NCBI RefSeq assembly: GCF_000224145.3
Contig: NC_020168.2
Span: forward strand, 6,429,792 to 6,493,791
DNA length: 64,000 bases
Reading direction: 5' to 3'
DNA from: Ciona intestinalis
Taxonomy: Eukaryota > Chordata > Ascidiacea > Phlebobranchia > Cionidae
Part shown: positions 23,580-35,600 of the stretch, piece by piece
Layout of the letters: each line of letters begins with the position of its first letter
How positions within the stretch are numbered: position 1 is the stretch's first letter
Translations under genes and position numbers: made by a program
Notes under the pieces: generated by a model
Databases searched by the model: none
What the model saw: the letters and a program-made list of their open reading frames with translations, nothing else
What the model was told of the DNA's origin: nothing

Positions 23580-26500
23580 ATGGACAGTATATTACGTAAT
23601 TATGATTCGGAATCGAGCATTCCTGGAGACGAAGAAACAATGCCTTACTTCGATGACGACTCTAATATAAAACAGAACTCTATCGGTGCCAAAATTGAAG
23701 ATTCTGTAGAACATTACGAAATAAAAGTAAACTCAGACAAAACAGAAACCGAAAAATCGGTGACGTCAGTTATTACGTCATCACGGCACATTGGAAGTGA
23801 AGAAGAAAACTTAACTGAAGTTTCCAGTGACATTAAAGAAATAAAAGACGTTAATGCCAATAAAGTTTGTGAACATTTAGTCCAAAACGGTAATTTGGAT
23901 TCGGGAAATAATGAGAAAAAAGAAAATAAAGAGAAGCAAGAAGGACATCTACATTCTGATGTTGTGGTACATGATGTGTTGTAAGTTGTTGTGTGCGATG
24001 TTTACTGTGTTGTTGTAAATATACTTGGTTTAAATGCTTTTGCATACTTTTAGGTTGAGCGTTAAGGCATATACATAATTTCCAGACACCACCAGCCACT
24101 CGTGCTCAAGTTTTGACTGAGGGTCAAGACCGAATTGTGGCGAGCTTGCCGCGCCCTTTTTTCCTGGTCACACTGTTCTTTTTTTCTCGCCTCGCCCCTG
24201 CAAGTTTTCAATCGTAAAAAAACTGTCACCCACAATGTTACATACTTTTGAGTTCACGACCCACCTGAGATCAAATAAGTGATATTTATTTATTTCTTTT
24301 AACCAAGTTTATTTCTATTTCATAAATATTACCATGGCTTTTAAAATGATTCCCAACTTGTTTTAAACAGAAATCCAAATCATTCACATGATCACGAGAA
24401 CCATGATTCCGTGAATATGAATCATGAGCAAGATGTTCATGAAACAAAGATACATGATGCTGTCATGGTAGACCAAAGTATATCAGAGTTGGGGAAACCT
24501 ATAATTGTAGAAGAAATCAAAGAATCAAATGGTAAATTATGATTTGCAAATATAATATGTGGCTTTGTGTAGCTACTTTTGTGGTATACATACCTGTACC
24601 AAATAAAAAAAATCAAAAAAATACTTAACTACAAAGTTACATTTGAAGACCAGTCATAGTCAAAAGGTGTATGAAACAGGACACCATGTTATAATAACTC
24701 TCACTTCCCAGCTATGTGAGGATAACTAAGTAGAACATTTTCCCACTCATTCATATATTCTACTTGAGTAGAAAGTGGAGATACCTTCGTTACCTCTATG
24801 ATGGAAGCCGTGGAATCAATTGAAACAAGTGATGATGATGATAGTGATGAATCAAGTGAGAGTTCAAGGTATATTGTTGTGTTGCAGATTTATATCTTTC
24901 TATAAGGGAGTTAGGATATATTGGTGGAAATGTACTTGTATTTTTGCGGGGGGCAAGGGGTGGGATGTAAGAGTATTAGTTATTACCCTAACTTCCAGGG
25001 TGCTAATACCTAGAGCTTGGATCTGGATTTTATATGGGTAAAGTCCCGCAGATTTCAAGCCATGGGTCATATGATTTCGGAGATGATCAGACCTGGAATC
25101 TAAGAATATATTTCTTTTTACTTTTAAAGTCATTTTATAATATAAACCTGTTTTATTATGCTGTAACAACTTCATTTTAGTTCAGATTCTGATACAAGTT
25201 CAGATGAAACCACAAGTGATGAATCAGATATAGTTATTGACCCTCCAATACAAAGAGTTGAACAAGTTGTGGAAACTGAAACCAAAAATCCATTTGGGAA
25301 CCTGTTGTTGGAGGTATTCAATGAATGTTTGATGGTTGACAGATTTAATTGTTAGTTTGCGGGGTTTGGCTTAATTAGTAGCATTTTAAGAGGTAAATTT
25401 TAGGGTGTGTTAAAAAATAATACATATTATATATACAAATAAACCTTTTTACCATGAGATCTTCCAGTCTAAGGGCTAGAGTTTGGCTTCTTTTAAAGTT
25501 AATCCACAAGTGCGGCTTCACCCCACTAACTGGGGAGGTTTCAGCATTCCCCAGCCCCTTAAGGTCTCGGATAATTTATTCATTTTCTGAGCATGTAGTG
25601 TAATTGTTACAAAAAGCTCAACATAAGAGCTTTTAATTTGTCCTTTTATCTAAATTAACATCTGCGTACCACAGGGTTATCCAACCATTGAAGAAATTGA
25701 AGCAATTCCACCTGACAACATTGAATTAGAATTAATTGGAAACATCAGTAATATAATTGACAACCATGTTGGTGAGATAACTATATGTATTGTTACATAA
25801 TAATTACATTATGTTGTTGTTCATTTTACTTTATATTTTAATTTAGTTTTTGTGTATGTTGTTGTGTTGTCATGGCTCATGTAATAGAAGTTGTTTTAGT
25901 TTATTTAATTCTATATTTAGTTTATGTGGTCGCCATAGAAGAGGATGATAGTGATTAATGTTATTTCTATGTGTAGTTATAATCAAAGCGATCATGGGCA
26001 AGCCAGCGCTGAATTTGGATAGCGTTTTGTTCCTGGAGGATAAAAGTATAGTTGGAAAAGTAAGTGCTGTTTTGTATAACTTTGTCTTTGGCATATGGGT
26101 ACCATGTAAATATTGGTGCCATGGAACTTTGGGTGCCATGTAAGTATGGGTACCATGTAAATATTGGTGCCATGGAACTTTGGGTGCCATGTAAGTATGG
26201 GTACCATAGAAATATTGCTGCCATGTAAATATGAGTACCATAGAAATATTGCTGCCATGTAAATATGAGTACCATAGAAATATTGCTGCCATGTAAATAT
26301 GGGTACCATGGAAATATTGGTGCTATGGAACTACCGCAGGTTTGTGCCACACAAAAGTAATACTGCTTTACTGCCATTAATTTTACGCGCCCGAGTGCAA
26401 TGCGGTGTCGTGGTCACACAAAGGACTTGAATGGGCTTTCCAGGTGTTGGGGTAATGGGCCAAATGTGGCCGAAATCCCAGGTCCTTGACAAGGACCTCA

Positions 26501-28748
26501 CCCATAAAGAATAAGAAAAAAATTTCAGCTAAGTTATAAACAGTATGGGCTGGTTGGTGGTATTTGCCCTCTTGTATTAGCCCTCAGTTTCACATGCATT
26601 TAGATGTCACATGCCTTTTGGTGAAATTGTTCAGTTGCATAAATAGTCTTTGTGTTCTGAATATAATGTAAGTTCTCATTCCATGATAAACTTTGTGGCT
26701 GCTGGCAGTTTCAAATTTCTGTCAGTTATCATAGAACAACTTGCATTATTTTAACTAAGGGACCCATTTTATACACGTAAGGTCCTAGCATAGAACTTTA
26801 GGGCAGATAAAAATATAGATTATTTAAATCTTATTTTTTTCACCAGATTTACGAAACTTTTGGTCCTGTTCCATCCCCATACTACGTGGTTTGCTTCAAA
26901 GAAACCAAAACTCCATCAGAATTATCAGTTGACCAGAAAATTTACTTTGCACCGAATATAAAAGATTACACAACCTTTGTATTAACTGCACAATTAGTAA
27001 AGTGAGTATGGATTTGATTTAGTTGGTACTGCAAGTTTTTCAACCCATAGTTAATGGTTTGGTTTAGACATAATGTGTCTGGTTTGGGCATAGCATAATG
27101 TGCCTAATCATTTTTTATGGCAAGAACTTACCAGAAGACCTGGGATTAGGAACTGGATTGTCCAAATTCGAAGTCTACATTGTAAGTGCTGTGTGGGGTA
27201 ATGGGCCAACTCCTGCCTAATCGCAGATCCTTAGGTCAGACCTAACCCATACGGAAGAAGTTTCACCGATCACTTGAATAAATGATTATGATTATCTTCC
27301 AGAACCAAAGGATCGGATGCCTCATGGAAAGATGACGCTGAACCTCCGGATCAATGTATCGACTTCTCAGATGATGAGGAAGAAAGGAAGTTTAAGAAGA
27401 ATCGGAAGGAAGCGAGAAGTGGGACAACAACAGGTTGGTTTAATAACAACAACAACTATGTTTCTTAACCTATTCCTGCGGTTCTAATCCCTAACCACCA
27501 ACTGTCAACTTTGTGATCCAGAGGGCAGAGGCACTTCATATTTGTGCCCATGCTCCATTAATAAAATAACATTCTATGTGGCTTCTATTCTGTATTTAGC
27601 AACAACAACAACATAAACTGTTATAATTTGTGATTTGTAATCTTTATTCACAGCTACTCATGCACCAAACAAAGGAAGAGGCAGGAACCACAACACCAAT
27701 CAGTGTGTAAATAGAGCTACAAGGTTGGTACAATTTTTAAATAATAAAGTGTTTTTTTCTTCCACCTCTAGTTTTGGTTTAATTTCAAACTAACCAATCA
27801 AAATCCAGGTTTGCAACTCCGACCAATCAGCTTCATGGAACTGATGTCAGTTGGATGATGTCACATAATCAGGGGAATCCCCAGCAAGGTTAGTTTATGA
27901 TGTAATAAGTAGCTGCTGTTTTTTTTCTTAGTTTTTTCCTCTGTATTTAAATTAGATAATTACATAAATGTGCCGTTTTTAAAATTAATTTTACCTCTCA
28001 AACACAAGTCAATAATCTTAACAATGCTTTATTTTGTTGCCCTAGTGCTTCTATTCTACATGCATGTGGACATGTGGTTCACCCATTACTCGAACCTTAC
28101 CCATATAGATTAGATTAATACAACATCAAATACTAAATATTAAGTACATGTTCTTTCCGCAGGTCCAATGCACAACCCTCCACCACCACCTTTCTACCAA
28201 CAGAACCAAAGTAAGTGCATAGTACGCAGATAACTTAAGCATGGAGACTTAGAGTAAAATTAGTAAATAAGAAATAAATCCAATTTTAAAATAGGTGTTC
28301 AGTCGCACTTAGCTGAATCTAACTTTACCAATTTTAGTTTTAAAAACAAACCTGTCTTTAAGTTAATTTGATTTACATTCCACTTGTAATATTAGTAAAG
28401 CTGTTTATGGCTCTGACACCCTACTTATCAACACATATTTTTTACCTGTAGCATTGTTTAACAGCTGTACTTTTGCTACTAGTTTCCTTTCTCTTCGTTG
28501 TTATAATTAATTTGATCTTCGTTAGACTTTGAAGAGACTTAATTTAATTCATATTATATTACCCTAATTCATCCCATTTTATCTCAGTGATGGGGAGTCC
28601 CCGGATGTGGAACCACCCTCCTCGCCCGATGTGGCCCCGTTTCACCCACCAACCTTATGGTGGTTACCCTCACCCCCCAAGCCCCATGAACCCACCCATG
28701 GATATTACGATGTTGTTCCGCCCACCACCCCCTCCTCCTGATTCATGA
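23580..28748 (+). CDS. NAF1: H/ACA ribonucleoprotein assembly factor NAF1
   Basis: Binds dyskerin during assembly of H/ACA snoRNPs and telomerase RNP in the nucleus and is later replaced by GAR1 (family knowledge). Twelve exons: 23580-23980, 24371-24531, 24772-24868, 25181-25313, 25675-25771, 25977-26059, 26847-27001, 27303-27433, 27654-27723, 27809-27888, 28163-28210, 28588-28748. They total 1,617 bases, 538 residues, phase closed throughout. There is an acidic N terminus with a His/Asp/Asn-rich segment and Ser/Asp/Glu runs. The Gar1/Naf1 core spans about residues 270-395 (SVLFLEDKSIVGKIYETFGP, YYVVCFKE, KIYFAPNIKDYTTFV), followed by the signature TKGSDASWKDDAEPP and DFSDDEEE, and then a Gly/Asn/Pro-rich tail ending in polyproline PPPPPP. 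The start is the first ATG after a good acceptor. All family landmarks are intact. Confidence 0.95.
26090..26325. repeat. Tandem minisatellite in NAF1 intron 6
   Basis: Interleaved units of about 33 and 55 bp built from 'gggtaccatgtaaatattgg', 'tgccatggaactttgggtgc' and 'catagaaatattgctgccat'. It gives long spurious minus-strand frames rich in His-Gly-Thr. No function evident; probably variable in copy number. Confidence 0.9.
26430..26510. repeat. SINE-body fragment
   Basis: 'ggtgttggggtaatgggcca' followed by 'ccttgacaaggacctcaccc' matches pieces at about 27190-27250, 36105-36265 and 37125-37262, all variants of one dispersed element body in introns. Confidence 0.55.
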
Positions 28749-28761
28749 CGTTGTTGTTTTT

Positions 28762-28767
28762 AATAAA
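28762..28767 (+). terminator. NAF1 polyadenylation signal
   Basis: AATAAA lies 14 bases after the stop codon. It implies a very short 3' UTR and precedes a dispersed-repeat copy. Confidence 0.6.
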
Positions 28768-28795
28768 ATTTCTTAATGAATTACTTGTATGATTG

Positions 28796-28990
28796 AATGT
28801 TATATTTATTTTAGCTTGACAGGGTAGTGACAGTCGTTGTAACAAAGTTGTTCTGTTTTATACACCTCTTGCCTGCTTATGATTTACCGCACATGTAACT
28901 TGTAAGTGAATGAATGTAACTTATTTATCCTCGTTTGGCGAGGAAATGGCAGTCGTTATAGTACGGGTGCTCGGTTTCATACACCTTGTT
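28796..28990. repeat. Two copies of the GTTATAACACGGGTGTTCTG dispersed repeat
   Basis: Two adjacent copies (about 28796-28900 and 28910-28990), each with 'aatgtaacttatttatcctc' or 'gacagtcgttgtaac' and 'ttctgttttatacacctctt', directly 3' of NAF1. Confidence 0.75.
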
Positions 28991-29277
28991 TCCACTTGAT
29001 ATAATGGGTCCCCCGTTGCTAAAAGTTACGTCCTTTGCTCAACAGAAACATTTTCCTCAATATAATTTCTTGCTAGGTGAATAAATGTAACTTTTCTAAG
29101 AACGCAATTCTTTTCCTTGTATAAACTCAGTCATACAGAACAACTAAAGAAGTTATCATTTACAAAGTTATATACGTGGCAACTCGTAAGAAGAGGTTTA
29201 TAGAACCCCCCTTGTTATAATGGCTATCGTTGCCCTGTTTTATTACCGTCCAGAGTTTGGTCTAGAGTTAGACTTTT

Positions 29278-29395
29278 AAATAGCCGTGGCATAGTGGTTA
29301 GCGTGCCTGTCTGTAACCCAGAGGTAGTGGATTCAAGGCTCGACCTGTTACCATTGTGGGCGTATGTGTCCCTGGGCAAGACACTTAACATCATT
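29278..29395 (+). repeat. tRNA-derived SINE with pol III boxes
   Basis: 'tggcatagtggttagcg' fits an A box (TRGYNNANNGG) and 'gtggattcaaggctcga' is B-box-like. The body has 'tgtgggcgtatgtgtccctg' and 'ggcaagacacttaac'. The 3' end runs straight into an (ATTC)n tract, as expected of the simple-repeat tail of a SINE. This is the best-preserved copy here and resembles the published Ciona Cics-1 type. Confidence 0.85.
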
Positions 29396-29480
29396 CATTC
29401 ATTCATTCATTCATTCATTCATTCATTCATTCATTCATTCATTCATTCATTCATTCATTCATTCATTCATTCATTCATTC
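29391..29480 (+). repeat. (ATTC)n microsatellite
   Basis: About 22 uninterrupted tetranucleotide units at the 3' end of the SINE, 200 bp before the next gene's start codon. Probably an expansion of the SINE tail. Confidence 0.97.
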
Positions 29481-29682
29481 GAATACGAAGATCGTCCCCA
29501 GTTAAAAACTGTTTAGCCGTAAACAGCAACGCTTCGCTGGTAAAACTTTTAGCGGTGGGGAATCCCCAATTACGTAGGCAATTTGGATTGTGTGTTTTGG
29601 TTCACGGTGTACAGGCCATACCGTAGTTAAAGATCTAAGAGGGTTAAGATGGTGGCTATTCATTTTCGGTGATTAAAACAAA

Positions 29683-32600
29683 ATGTCGCTTCGAACACGA
29701 ATCAACGGTTTCACTGCGTGGATAAATCTGCGGTTGGTTCCTTACGGTTCAGAACTCGCCAATGTTTTGGTGGATCTGACTAAAGGAAGTCATGTTCAAC
29801 AGCTATTGCACAGTAAGTATTCGATGTGACGACACTGTTTTGATTCTAATATTACGATGTATGGTAGCAACAACGGTCTTAAACCTGTTGTTAAATTTTT
29901 AGATAAAATAGAATACCCATGTTACAACGACTGTAATTGCCCTACGACGGTGAGAATAAATAAGTTATATGCATTTATTAAGTCGTTGGTATGGGTTGTA
30001 TAAAACATGTTACAATCATATGAATATAAACCTGAATGCCACTTAAAGACATGACTGGAAACAGAACTGTACTTGCCCCGTCATGCAAAGTTAAATAAGT
30101 TACATTCATTCATAATTTACATCTAACATGTTATCATATGGTTCTTAACCATCCCACCCCAAGGCATGACAGGAAACAGAACACCCGTGTTTTACCCACT
30201 GTAGTTGCTCCCCAGTAAAGGATAATTAAGTTACATTCATGCATTATACCCATCTAGCATGTACATAATGATGATTGCATCCTACCCCAAGGCATTACAG
30301 CATGTGTATAACATATATTATCCACCTAACTTCAAGGCATGACGGGCAAAACAATGAAGAAACTTCAATCGTTTGAAGGATTGACGCAAAACCAGAAAGT
30401 TACTCGAATGGAGTGGTTTGTGGAAGAGCTCAAGAAGTCCGATGTTATCTCTGATGATGTAAAGATTGACTCCAGGATGGTCTGCATGAAGTCTGCTGAT
30501 CATGTAATTTGTTTAATATTTATATTATTATAATCTACTAATTTGACTGCGACGTGGCAAAGTGGTTAGCGGGCATGCCTGTAACCAAGAGGTATTGGTT
30601 TCAAAACTCGTTGATGCTGCTAATTGTGGGCGTATGTGTCCTTGGAAAACACTTAACGTCAATTGCTCCAACCCAGGGGTCCCTAATGTATTGTTACGTA
30701 TAGGTACTAAACTTGGGGTGTAGGCAAAGCCGCCATGAAACTTTATGTAATGTGGTATTTAACACACTACAATAAATTTTCTGTAAAATATATCAATAAT
30801 TCCTTAAATATTTAGATAAAACAATTCATTTAGGTATTTAAAGCTATATTTTGAAACGTTATTTTACCGTCAGGTGTTTGATTTATTATGGAGATTGGTG
30901 GCTCATGATATTTGGTTTACTTGGGAAAGGATGGAATTTCTTCAACAAGATGATGATAAGTTGATTAGTGAGATTGCTTACAGGGTAAGAGGGGTCGGGG
31001 TGCTTTACCTTGAGCCATTTAGGAAGAAGATTTTATGTTTAAAAAAAAAGCTTAAACAGTATATGTATTTAAAATATTGTTAGTTAAATATTGGTATACA
31101 TATAAAGCCAAGGATTTACTAGGCCAAAGTTAGTATAGACCAAGTTAGGAAACGGCGCTCGTGTCCGCCATTACGGAGCCCACAGAGCGTGAATCGCCTA
31201 TACAAATGCATGGTCGGCGTGTGTTTATTTGGTTCTTGTAAGCGATACAAAGCTAGAAAATACGTATAGCGGTTGTTTTAACATTTAAAATATAATTGCT
31301 AATATAAATCTTGTTATATAATATTAAATCTAGGAATTAATGTAAAGTAAATTAATATTTTGACTGGTTTTCGGCGTACAGTGTGGTTTAACAGGGTACT
31401 TTACGTTGGCGATTAATACTAGCAGCAATCAGCTTAGTTTACATAATAGTATATGATCATACCTAGGAATCTACAGAACCACTATATACTACATTTATAA
31501 TCCAACATGAGTGGACATGCAGCTTCAAACTGCTTAAGTACTAGCAGATAAGGTGTTCGCGTTTTCCGATTTCATAAAGACCCGTAACNNNNNNNNNNNN
31601 NNNNNNNNNNNNNNNNNNNNNNNNNNNNNNNNNNNNNNGATACAAAGCTAGAAAATACGTATAGCGGTTGTTTTAACATTTAAAATATAATTGCTAATAT
31701 AAATCTTGTTATATAATATTAAATCTAGGAATTAATGTAAAGTAAATTAATATTTTGACTGGTTTTCGGCGTACAGTGTGGTTTAACAGGGTACTTTACG
31801 TTGGCGATTAATACTAGCAGCAATCAGCTTAGTTTACATAATAGTATATGATCATACCTAGGAATCTACAGAACCACTATATACTACATTTATAATCCAA
31901 CATGAGTGGACATGCAGCTTCAAACTGCTTAAGTACTAGCAGATAAGGTGTTCGCGTTTTCCGATTTCATAAAGACCCGTAACGCAGAAAAGGTAGCTTA
32001 CTAATTCAAGCAGAGGACCAAAAATAGTAACTCAGTATTGTTTTCCTCAATGTCACTTCGATATTAGGCAAATTTTACAAAGATACCTTAAGTTTCGTTG
32101 CCGGGTATACGTGTTAAGTTTGTGAGCCAAAAAGTAAAATCACGGCAATTTACATGCAAAACTGCAGCTAGATACACCAGTTTATGGTAATGTTATGCTT
32201 TTTTGTTTGTATTTTTATATTTTAAACATGTCCTTTTATGTTTTTGGTTAGTAAACTTGATATTTTCTGTTTTTTTTACTCTTTAATCGATTGAGTGTTC
32301 AATAAAAGTTGATTATTTTTGTGAGGTTTATTATTGTGATAAGATATAACATTAGTAGAAAGCCATTTTTATGCGCAGAAGTGCTTGGTTTTTAAAAAAT
32401 CGCAATATTTAAACGAAAAACAGCACCCAGCAATGATAAAATGCTATGCCGTGGGCTCCGTAATGGTGGCGTCTATGACGTCATAGACGCGCGACAATGG
32501 ATAACAAGACTCTTTGTTTTACAATCCGTTTCCTAACTTGGTCTATACTAACTTTGTACTAGGCTACCCTTTATTGGAAAAATGTTTGCAGAATAATAAC

Positions 32601-35600
32601 ACTTCTATAATTTTTTTATTTATTACATATTAACATTTTTTATCACAAACAATGTTTTCATTTATTTACTCACACCTCTTTACTCCCCTCTAGTGGACAC
32701 CCGATCCTCCCCCAAAGAAGAAGAAGCGCCGAGTAACGAGGACCTCGGACTCCATGATGTCGGGATTCGGATCTTCGTCACAGGTCGTGGAAGATCCTTC
32801 GCCTGATCCTGATGCGGAAGGTTTGTTTTTGATGTCATAATGGGGTATATGTGATGGGTAAAGGGTATTATGTCTTAAAGATGAAGTTGAATAAATATCT
32901 GTCCTTGTTTGGTGAGGTAATGACAGTTATTATAACACAGATGTTCTGTTTCAAACACCCCGTGGCAGTGTGTATACTTGGCAATTTCAAACTCATTAGT
33001 GACCTCTGGGTTCGAGCAATTGCTTTTACATGCATACTATGTTTCTGCTCAGCATATTGCATCAAAAAGTATTTTGCCTTTATTTCTGTTTTCCCAACAG
33101 CCTATGAGAAGTTCCCTGGTTCTGATAAAATGAAATCCACCAAACCCCATCGTCCCCGTGGGGGTTGGTATAGTTACCCTGGACCTGATGAGTGCATATT
33201 GGATATGATTAACTCGCAATTACAGGTGAGTTTATATATATGTTGTTGTTTCTAGGCATATTATACTTAAATTTGGGCTCTGGTGGCAAGAATTTTGCTG
33301 ACCGAAGTTTTAAAAGTTAAAAATTAATGATGACTAATTTAATTAGTAGATAAGGCTAAATGGTTTACTGCTGTAATAATATACATGATATATTTTGGGG
33401 AAAATTTTCTTTTGCCACTGAAATAGATGTTATTTAACTAATGTTTCAAGGGTTTAAAGTTTTCAAGGTTTTTTTATTTGCTACATAGCAGAAAAATGCT
33501 GTTTTTTACCAAAATCTAGATAACTGTGGAAGTTTTTGCAAATTGTTGTATTAGTTGGTTGGCCTTTATTTGGTAAAGTAATATTTTCCCTGTTGTTAAA
33601 CGTACAACAAACAATTCAATCATATTTTCCTAAATTTATATTAACACAATATATTGGAAGCTGAGACTTGATTTAAAATCATTATATATCTTTGAAATTT
33701 GATCTTATTGTGTTGTCACAATACAATAAAGCTATTGTTGAGTGACTTTGGTTGTATTGTATGGAGCGTGTGTGATATCATAGCTACTATTGTGTTACGA
33801 GTTAAATGTCCTTTGTTTGGTAACACTCCATAAAGTTATGTGTGTGATTTAACCTTACAAATATAACCAGATAATTTGGCCATTTCTTTGTAATCGATAT
33901 GATTTCAAATAGAGGAATATCACATGCTTTTTGAAATTGGATAAAATACCTAAAATTTCAACACAAATTGAAAAAATATGATCATGGGATATTTAAGTTA
34001 TTGTTATACTTTCAAGAGAAAGAAAGACCAATAACTCTACTTACTTGTTACCAAGTTTATTTAAGTCTAAATTACAGTCTTACAATTTATATTTGTTTTC
34101 TGTTTTTCTTCTTTCCCTCCTTTTTTGTTATTTACTTCTGCTTTCTTTGAATTTATCTATTTTCGTCTCTACAGAGATTTTGTATTTTACTTTTCCACTG
34201 TTTTGTAATTTTTATTTTTCATTTTCGTTTTTAAATTTTTATTTTAAATTCACAGAGAGTATCTGAAGGTCACAAATTCAACGTTTACAGTTTAGATGAT
34301 TTGGTTGACAGTCGTGCTTTGTGTGGGTTGGTTAATTCATTTATGTCCGGAACATTCACCACTGAAGTTATGCTTAATGACAGGTTTGTGGTTTAACTTG
34401 CTACGTATGTATTTTTATGGCAGAGCTTTAACACTGGACAGATTGCTTTATTTAGGAAGTTGCTTGCTGTTATTAGAAAAACCCGTTCTGGTAAAATCTA
34501 CATATCCTGTTGATGACTTACTGATGTGGACGTGTTTGTCCACCTCCTACATTTCAGTAGTCACTGAGAGGTTTCTTTCAAGTAACATTTCACATTATAG
34601 TTACATACGTGGTAAGAGCATGGAGGTATATGAAACAAAACACCATGTTATAACGACTGTCGCTGTCCCGCCACACTAGAATAATTTGGTTACATTCCTT
34701 TATTAAACTCAACGCACCACACAGATGGACAATCAACTTAGCCATGCGAACGATATCCAAGATGCTTCACGCATCCAACCCAATGGGTTCAGAGGATTTA
34801 TCGGAAGCAGATCCCAAGTCAATATGTTCCTACATGTGTTTCTTCTTTATGTCTTCGTATAAACTACGGCAATCTATGGCTGTACTTAGGAGACTGGTGG
34901 GTAAAGAACATGTGTATATGTTTATGTGTGTGTACTATGTGTGTATATGAAACAACAGAAGTACAAAAAATGTTTCGTTGTAAAAAAAACTACCTTTTAA
35001 AGATTTTTTGTGAGTTTTGTGTGCTTATTAGTCTTTCATTTACCCACACTCCTTTTGCTGTTCTCACCCTTACATATAACCATAGCCCATTGTTGAAAAC
35101 AATGCCTGTAGACCAGAAGATAAAGGTTCAAGGCTCAATGCTGCTACCAATGTCAATGTGTATGAAACTAAACACTAATGGTAAAACCTTTATCGTTGCC
35201 CACCCCTCACAAGGATAAATGCGTTGTATTCATTTATTGCGCATCATGCCCAAATCCACACAGAAAGAGCTCACTTTGCTTGTCCAAGAAGTTGATTCAG
35301 AAATATCAAAGTTTCCGCCCAAACTAGATTCAATGCAACACCTAAAGTTGAAGAAACAATTGGAAACTAATTTGGACGAATTACAAAAAGGTTTGCATAC
35401 TTTGTTTGTTAAGAGTGCAAATATTTGTCCAGCCAACAAATTGTTTACATATAAATAAAAGTGCTTCGTAAATGTTAGACCTTGTTGATTTTATCGTCTG
35501 TAGGGTGTAACGGTCACGCCTTTTATCCAAAACAATATTTTTTCCTATTTTATCAATACGCGTGTTTTAACAACTGTTGTTTTACAATTACTACCCGTCT

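Larger units (their letters stand above)
31125..32556. mobile_element. Non-autonomous hAT-like DNA transposon
   Basis: The ends are inverted repeats of about 30 bp starting CAAAGTTAGTATAGACCAAG (left from 31125, right end 32556). They are flanked by a perfect 8-bp target duplication TACTAGGC at 31117-31124 and 32557-32564; an 8-bp TSD is typical of hAT (and P) elements. A second, subterminal inverted repeat (CCATTACGGAGCCCAC) lies at about 31168-31184 and 32451-32466. The interior is AT-rich without a transposase frame. The stated length is inflated: 31239-31588 and 31639-31983 are the same sequence either side of a 50-N gap, so the real element is probably about 1.0 kb. Inserted in intron 3 of the CH/ankyrin gene. 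Confidence 0.88.

Noticed and set aside
25870-26377. His/Gly/Thr-rich minus-strand frames of 105-140 codons
   Set aside because: Translation of the minisatellite in NAF1 intron 6, antisense to a well-supported gene.
29278-29350. tRNA gene
   Set aside because: A and B boxes are present, but no acceptor stem closes and the body continues as the SINE; similar copies are scattered in introns.
31239-31983. Apparent tandem duplication as a biological event
   Set aside because: The two copies meet exactly at an N gap, so joining of overlapping contigs is simpler.
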